Shown here in pieces: positions 22,998-26,989 of a stretch of DNA of 26,989 nt (positions are counted from its first letter, which is position 1; each line of letters begins with the position of its first letter). This DNA is from Candidatus Firestoneibacteriota bacterium (GTDB lineage: Bacteria; JACRDZ01), in contig JACRDZ010000105.1 of NCBI GenBank assembly GCA_016212735.1, forward strand, positions 1-26,989, in the 5' to 3' direction. A model generated the notes under the pieces. That model searched no databases. It was given only the letters and a program-made list of their open reading frames with translations, and was not told the DNA's origin. The translations under genes and the position numbers were made by a program.

Positions 22998-23921
22998 ATG
23001 GTGGAAGCAGTTGAAAAGATATGGATGGATGGGAAACTGGTTAACTGGCAGGATGCAAACGTGCATATTCTAACCCATACTTTACATTATGGTCTTGGAG
23101 TTTTTGAAGGAATAAGATGCTATAAAACAGCTCGAGGCGGAGCTGTATTTAGATTAAATGAACATATAGAAAGGCTTTTTAATTCTGCACATATAGTCAG
23201 AATAAAAATACCTTTTACGCAGAATGAAATAACAGAAGCTGTGATAAATACAATTCTCATAAATAAATTAGATGAGTGTTATATAAGACCAATAGTTTAT
23301 TTAGGATATGGCGTTATGGGATTAAATCCTACTGATAGCCCTGTTAAAGCTGCAATTGTTACATGGAAGTGGGGAAAATATCTTGGAGAACATGGACAAA
23401 ACAATGGTGTTTCCATAAAAGTTTCATCCTTTATACGTCATCATGTTAACAGCAGTATGTCAAGAGCTAAAGTATGCGGGCATTATGTTAATTCAATTCT
23501 GGCTAAAAGGGAAGCTCTGGAAGATGGTTATCACGAAGCAATTCTTCTTGATACTTCAGGATTTGTTTCTGAATGTTCTGGAGAAAATATTTTTATAGTA
23601 AAAAATGGGATAATTAAAACTCCGCCTGCAACATCTATTTTAATAGGAATTACAAGAGATACAGTTTTGACAATAGCTCGTGATGGAGGATATTGCGTCA
23701 AAGAAGAATCTATTACAAGAGATGATTTATATACAGCAGACGAAGTTTTTATTTGCGGTACTGCTGCAGAAATTACTCCTATAAGTGAAATAGATCATCG
23801 AATAATAGGAAATAGCAAACCTGGTAAAATTACCAAACACATACAGAAACACTATTTTGAAATTGTTTATGGTAAAGACAAAAAATATGATAACTGGTTA
23901 ACATTTATAAATAATAATTAA
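22998..23921 (+). CDS. ilvE: Branched-chain amino acid aminotransferase
   Basis: IlvE moves amino groups between 2-oxoglutarate/glutamate and the keto acids of Val, Leu and Ile. The 307-residue protein has the fold type IV opening ([17 protein letters not shown]), the PLP lysine K158 in [18 protein letters not shown], the [15 protein letters not shown] loop ([13 protein letters not shown]), and the [25 protein letters not shown] closing pattern, all with normal spacing. The ribosome site AGAGGAGG is 5-6 bases before the ATG. It stands 67 bases after the TonB-anchor gene and 72 bases before clpC; no ilv pathway genes are nearby, so it is probably a lone housekeeping copy. Confidence 0.94.
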   Translation: MVEAVEKIWMDGKLVNWQDANVHILTHTLHYGLGVFEGIRCYKTARGGAVFRLNEHIERLFNSAHIVRIKIPFTQNEITEAVINTILINKLDECYIRPIVYLGYGVMGLNPTDSPVKAAIVTWKWGKYLGEHGQNNGVSIKVSSFIRHHVNSSMSRAKVCGHYVNSILAKREALEDGYHEAILLDTSGFVSECSGENIFIVKNGIIKTPPATSILIGITRDTVLTIARDGGYCVKEESITRDDLYTADEVFICGTAAEITPISEIDHRIIGNSKPGKITKHIQKHYFEIVYGKDKKYDNWLTFINNN

Positions 23922-23993
23922 AAAACAAAAGTAATTTACAAGAAACGACGATATTATATTAACGATATATGTGTTTGTTAAAGGAAAATAAAT

Positions 23994-26456
23994 ATGTACG
24001 AAACTTTTACACAAAAAGCAAAAAAAGTATTAACTATATCAAGAAAAGAAGCGATAAGGTTTAATCATGATTATATAGATACAGAGCATATTCTTTTGGG
24101 CCTTGTTGAAGACGGAGAAGGAGTCGCTGCTATTGCTTTACAAAATTTAGGTATTGATATGGAAAGTATAAAAATAGAAATTGAAGAAATGATTACATAT
24201 GGAGACCAGTCACATTTTATAGGTGAAAGAATTTTTGCTCCTGCATTAAAAAGAGTAATTGATTATGCAGCAAATTATGCCATGGATATGGGGAATCCAC
24301 ATATTGGAACAGAACATTTGCTTTTAGGATTATTAAAAGAAGGAAAGGGAATTGCAGCTCAGGTCTTAGGGAATTTGGGTATTACATATGAAAAAGCTGA
24401 AAAAGAAATTATTTCTGTTCTGGGTATAACTGATTCCTATTCTTCTGAAAAAAAAGAAAAAAATAAACCCTCTGTTTTAGAAGAATTCGGGCATGATCTT
24501 ACAGCATTGGCAATAATAGATAAACTTGATCCTGTTATTGGGAGAGACGTTGAAATTGAAAGAATCATTCAGATTTTGTCCCGTCGTACTAAAAATAATC
24601 CGCTATTAATTGGAGAACCTGGTGTTGGAAAGACAGCTATTGCTGAAGGTTTAGCAGAGAGAATTATAAATAATAATGTTCCCTATACACTTCAGGGGAA
24701 ACGTATAATAGCTCTGGATTTAGTTTCAGTTGTTGCAGGAACTAAATATCGCGGACAGTTTGAAGAACGTTTAAAAGCAATAATAAAAGAAATAAAGCAA
24801 GCTAAAGGCAAAATAATTTTATTTATTGATGAGATACATACATTAATTGGTGCAGGTGCGGCAGAAGGTGCTATTGATGCATCCAGTATTTTAAAACCCG
24901 TTCTTGCACGAGGAGAAATGCAGTGTATCGGAGCTACTACGCAGAATGAATATCGAAAATATATTGAAAAAGATGGAGCTCTTGATAGACGCTTTCAACC
25001 TATTACAATATCACCTACAAATGTAGATGAAACAATTAAAATAATTCATGGATTAAAACCGAGATATGAACAGCATCATCATGTAATAATTTCTGATGAT
25101 GCTATTAAAACAGCGGTTGAGTTTTCTGAAAGATATGTTGCAGATAGATTTTTGCCGGATAAAGCTATTGATTTAATAGATGAAGCAGGATCAAAAGTCC
25201 GTATGGGACATCATTCTAATTTCGAGGATTTATTATCGCTGAACAAGCAGCTTGAAAATATAAGACAGGAAAAAGAAAAAGCTGTTCTGCTCCAGGATTT
25301 TGAAAAAGCAGCTCTATTAAGAGATAAGGAAAGAGAATTAAAAACAAATATTTCTATATTAAAAGAAAGTTGTACTGAGCTTAATGATCAAACACCTGTA
25401 ATAACATCTGAAGATATTGCTTATGTCCTTTCACGATGGACAGGAATTCCTGCTCTAAAACTTGAGGAAAAAGAAGTAGAACGTATTTTAAAAATGGAAG
25501 AAGAAATACATGAATATTTTGTTGGACAGGATGAAGCAGTAAAAACTATATGTAAAGCCATACGTCGTTCCAAAGCTAAACTTAAGGATCCTAAAAGGCC
25601 GATTGGATCTTTTATTTTTCTTGGTCCAACAGGAGTTGGAAAAACTTATCTTGCACATATAATTACGAAATTTTTATTCAGAGATGAAAACGCGTTAATA
25701 ACTCTGGATATGTCTGAGTATCAGGAAAAATTCAATATTACCAGATTAATTGGTTCTCCGCCTGGTTATATTGGATATGAAGAAGGCGGATTGCTTACAG
25801 AAAAAGTTAGACGCAAGCCGTATTCTGTAATTCTACTTGATGAAATTGAAAAAGCTCATCCGGATATTTTTAATGTTTTTTTGCAGATTTTGGAAGAAGG
25901 ACGTTTGAGCGATAGTCTTGGGCATGTAGTTGATTTTCGAAATACTGTGATAATAATGACTTCAAACATCGGAGCAAAGGATATAGAGAAAAATAAATCA
26001 ATGGGATTTATAAACTTAAAATCTTTTGAGGCTTATGATAAAATGAAAGAGAATGTTATAGGAGAACTAAAAAATACGTTTCGTCCGGAATTTTTAAATC
26101 GAATTGATGAAGTTGTAGTATTCAGATCTCTTAATGATGATGAGCTAAAAAAAATAATAAATTTATTAATTAAAGATCTGGAGAAACGAACAGGATATAA
26201 AAATATAAAATTAACTCTTTCAGAAAATGCCATAGATTTTCTTATTTCCCACCGGGAGAATCCCTCTTATGGAGCTCGTCCATTGAAACGTATTATACAG
26301 AAATATATTGAAGATCCCCTTACTGAAGCTCTTCTAAAAGACAGTATAAAGGAAAAAACAACAATAAAAGTTGAAGTAGAGAATGAAAATCTAATTTTTT
26401 CTATTGAAAGAAATACTCCTCTGCTTGCAACAGTCGCTGGTGATAATATTTTATAA
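23994..26456 (+). CDS. clpC: ClpC-type AAA+ protease ATPase
   Basis: ClpC unfolds substrates for ClpP. The 820-residue protein has two N-terminal repeats (1-145, with [19 protein letters not shown] and [19 protein letters not shown]), the first AAA+ domain with GEPGVGKTA near 207 and Walker [11 protein letters not shown], a short middle or UVR-like coiled domain at about 410-465 ([15 protein letters not shown]), the second AAA+ domain with GPTGVGKT near 544 and [12 protein letters not shown], and a C-terminal D2-small domain ([18 protein letters not shown]). SMGF near 668 stands where the ClpP-binding [LIV]GF loop is, with Met at the first place. An AAAGGA site precedes the ATG. The ctsR-mcsAB genes that flank clpC in Firmicutes are absent; bamA follows at 22 bases. 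Confidence 0.95.
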   Translation: MYETFTQKAKKVLTISRKEAIRFNHDYIDTEHILLGLVEDGEGVAAIALQNLGIDMESIKIEIEEMITYGDQSHFIGERIFAPALKRVIDYAANYAMDMGNPHIGTEHLLLGLLKEGKGIAAQVLGNLGITYEKAEKEIISVLGITDSYSSEKKEKNKPSVLEEFGHDLTALAIIDKLDPVIGRDVEIERIIQILSRRTKNNPLLIGEPGVGKTAIAEGLAERIINNNVPYTLQGKRIIALDLVSVVAGTKYRGQFEERLKAIIKEIKQAKGKIILFIDEIHTLIGAGAAEGAIDASSILKPVLARGEMQCIGATTQNEYRKYIEKDGALDRRFQPITISPTNVDETIKIIHGLKPRYEQHHHVIISDDAIKTAVEFSERYVADRFLPDKAIDLIDEAGSKVRMGHHSNFEDLLSLNKQLENIRQEKEKAVLLQDFEKAALLRDKERELKTNISILKESCTELNDQTPVITSEDIAYVLSRWTGIPALKLEEKEVERILKMEEEIHEYFVGQDEAVKTICKAIRRSKAKLKDPKRPIGSFIFLGPTGVGKTYLAHIITKFLFRDENALITLDMSEYQEKFNITRLIGSPPGYIGYEEGGLLTEKVRRKPYSVILLDEIEKAHPDIFNVFLQILEEGRLSDSLGHVVDFRNTVIIMTSNIGAKDIEKNKSMGFINLKSFEAYDKMKENVIGELKNTFRPEFLNRIDEVVVFRSLNDDELKKIINLLIKDLEKRTGYKNIKLTLSENAIDFLISHRENPSYGARPLKRIIQKYIEDPLTEALLKDSIKEKTTIKVEVENENLIFSIERNTPLLATVAGDNIL

Positions 26457-26478
26457 TGAAGTATATGAAGGGAATATT

Positions 26479-26989
26479 GTGTTAAATTTCATTTTTAAAA
26501 ATAAACCGATTTATATAATTTTATTTATTTTAATTTTATTAAATATTGTTAAAACAGATGCTCTAGAAATTAATTCTGTACAAGAAAAAAATAATATTAT
26601 AACTGCAATAAAAGTTAATGGGCTTAAAAATCATGGGGATGAAGTTGTCCTGCGTACAATTTCCATACGCAAGGGAGATTTTGTTTCGTTTAGTATTATT
26701 CGTTCTGATATCAATAAACTATATAAACTCGGATTTTTTAATGATATCCAGGTAGATGCTCTTCAATCGGCTGAAGGAATTATAATAACATTTATTGTTA
26801 AAGAAAATCCAATTCTGCATAATGTTGAATTTATTGGAAATGAAAATTTAAAAAAATCAGAAATTGAAGAAGAATTGGATAAAATGCCATCTCTTAGTAA
26901 GCTTCGGTCAGGCATGGGTTATTATGCAGATATGGAAAAAGCTACGTTGGAACGTCTTATAGATTTCTATAGAACTAAAGGATTACCAT
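26479..26989 (+). CDS. bamA: BamA, outer-membrane assembly factor (partial, N-terminal 170 residues)
   Basis: The gene runs off the window end. The start is a GTG at 26479 with a GAAGGG site upstream; no in-frame ATG lies closer. A signal peptide (MLNFIFKNKPIYIILFILI to TDA) is followed by POTRA 1 (about 45-115; KVNGLKNHGDEVVLRTISIR, LYKLGFFNDIQV) and the start of POTRA 2 (VEFIGNENLKKSEIEEEL, FYRTKGLP), the pattern of BamA. It inserts beta-barrel proteins in the outer membrane. It starts 22 bases after clpC, so the two may be cotranscribed. This gene is the best evidence that the organism has an outer membrane. Confidence 0.9.
   Translation, partial: MLNFIFKNKPIYIILFILILLNIVKTDALEINSVQEKNNIITAIKVNGLKNHGDEVVLRTISIRKGDFVSFSIIRSDINKLYKLGFFNDIQVDALQSAEGIIITFIVKENPILHNVEFIGNENLKKSEIEEELDKMPSLSKLRSGMGYYADMEKATLERLIDFYRTKGLP

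Noticed and set aside
1..26989. CRISPR array, tRNA or rRNA gene
   Set aside because: No regular spacer-repeat pattern and no cloverleaf or rRNA-like stretch was seen; the repeats found are single inverted elements or in-gene duplications.

Overview
The window is an AT-rich stretch of about 27 kb that looks like the chromosome of an uncultured, anaerobic, diderm bacterium. The diderm reading rests on a BamA start with two POTRA domains at the right end, a lipoprotein with a lipobox, several secreted proteins, and a TonB-type membrane anchor. The anaerobic reading rests on a complete hdrCBA set (heterodisulfide-reductase-like, several [4Fe-4S] motifs). A 29-residue bS22/COX24-type ribosomal peptide, a ClpC ATPase in a diderm, and many short dispersed palindromic repeats fit a candidate-phylum genome. 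The sequence alone does not let me name the phylum.

Layout, left to right. 1-329: 5' end of a minus-strand gene built from HNH-associated repeats, cut by the window edge. 408-3890: hdrA, hdrB, hdrC on the minus strand with a plausible promoter upstream of hdrC. 4002-4218: nested inverted-repeat element. 4236-6842: plus strand, a strong promoter, a PKD lipoprotein, a textbook terminator, then a secreted HEAT-repeat protein. 6856-6887: perfect palindrome between convergent genes. 6899-8543: minus-strand galT, bS22-like peptide and TPR gene. 8562-8690: second inverted-repeat element, in the probable galT leader. 8823-12460: minus-strand femX, LysM L,D-transpeptidase, small membrane protein and gatB in a tight operon. 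12731-16097: divergent plus-strand operon of a chorismate-binding synthase (PabB/TrpE type), a class IV aminotransferase and a DHH phosphoesterase. 16145-18885: accessory island on the minus strand (DUF2442, DUF4160, an unknown helical protein, a TIR-like two-domain protein) punctuated by copies of one IS-like end sequence. 19289-26989: plus strand, a 1213-residue TonB-anchor protein, ilvE, clpC and the start of bamA.

The two places most worth attention are the 1213-residue protein, which has a TonB-like S-x3-H transmembrane anchor but Ig-like and YfaP-like domains where a TonB C-terminal domain should be, and the accessory island, where a TIR-like protein with a conserved unknown C-terminal domain lies beside an unrecognised helical protein and a DUF4160/DUF2442 pair. 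Several genes needed start corrections (hdrC, HEAT protein, L,D-transpeptidase, aminotransferase, DHH protein, DUF2442), each decided by the position of a Shine-Dalgarno sequence or terminator.
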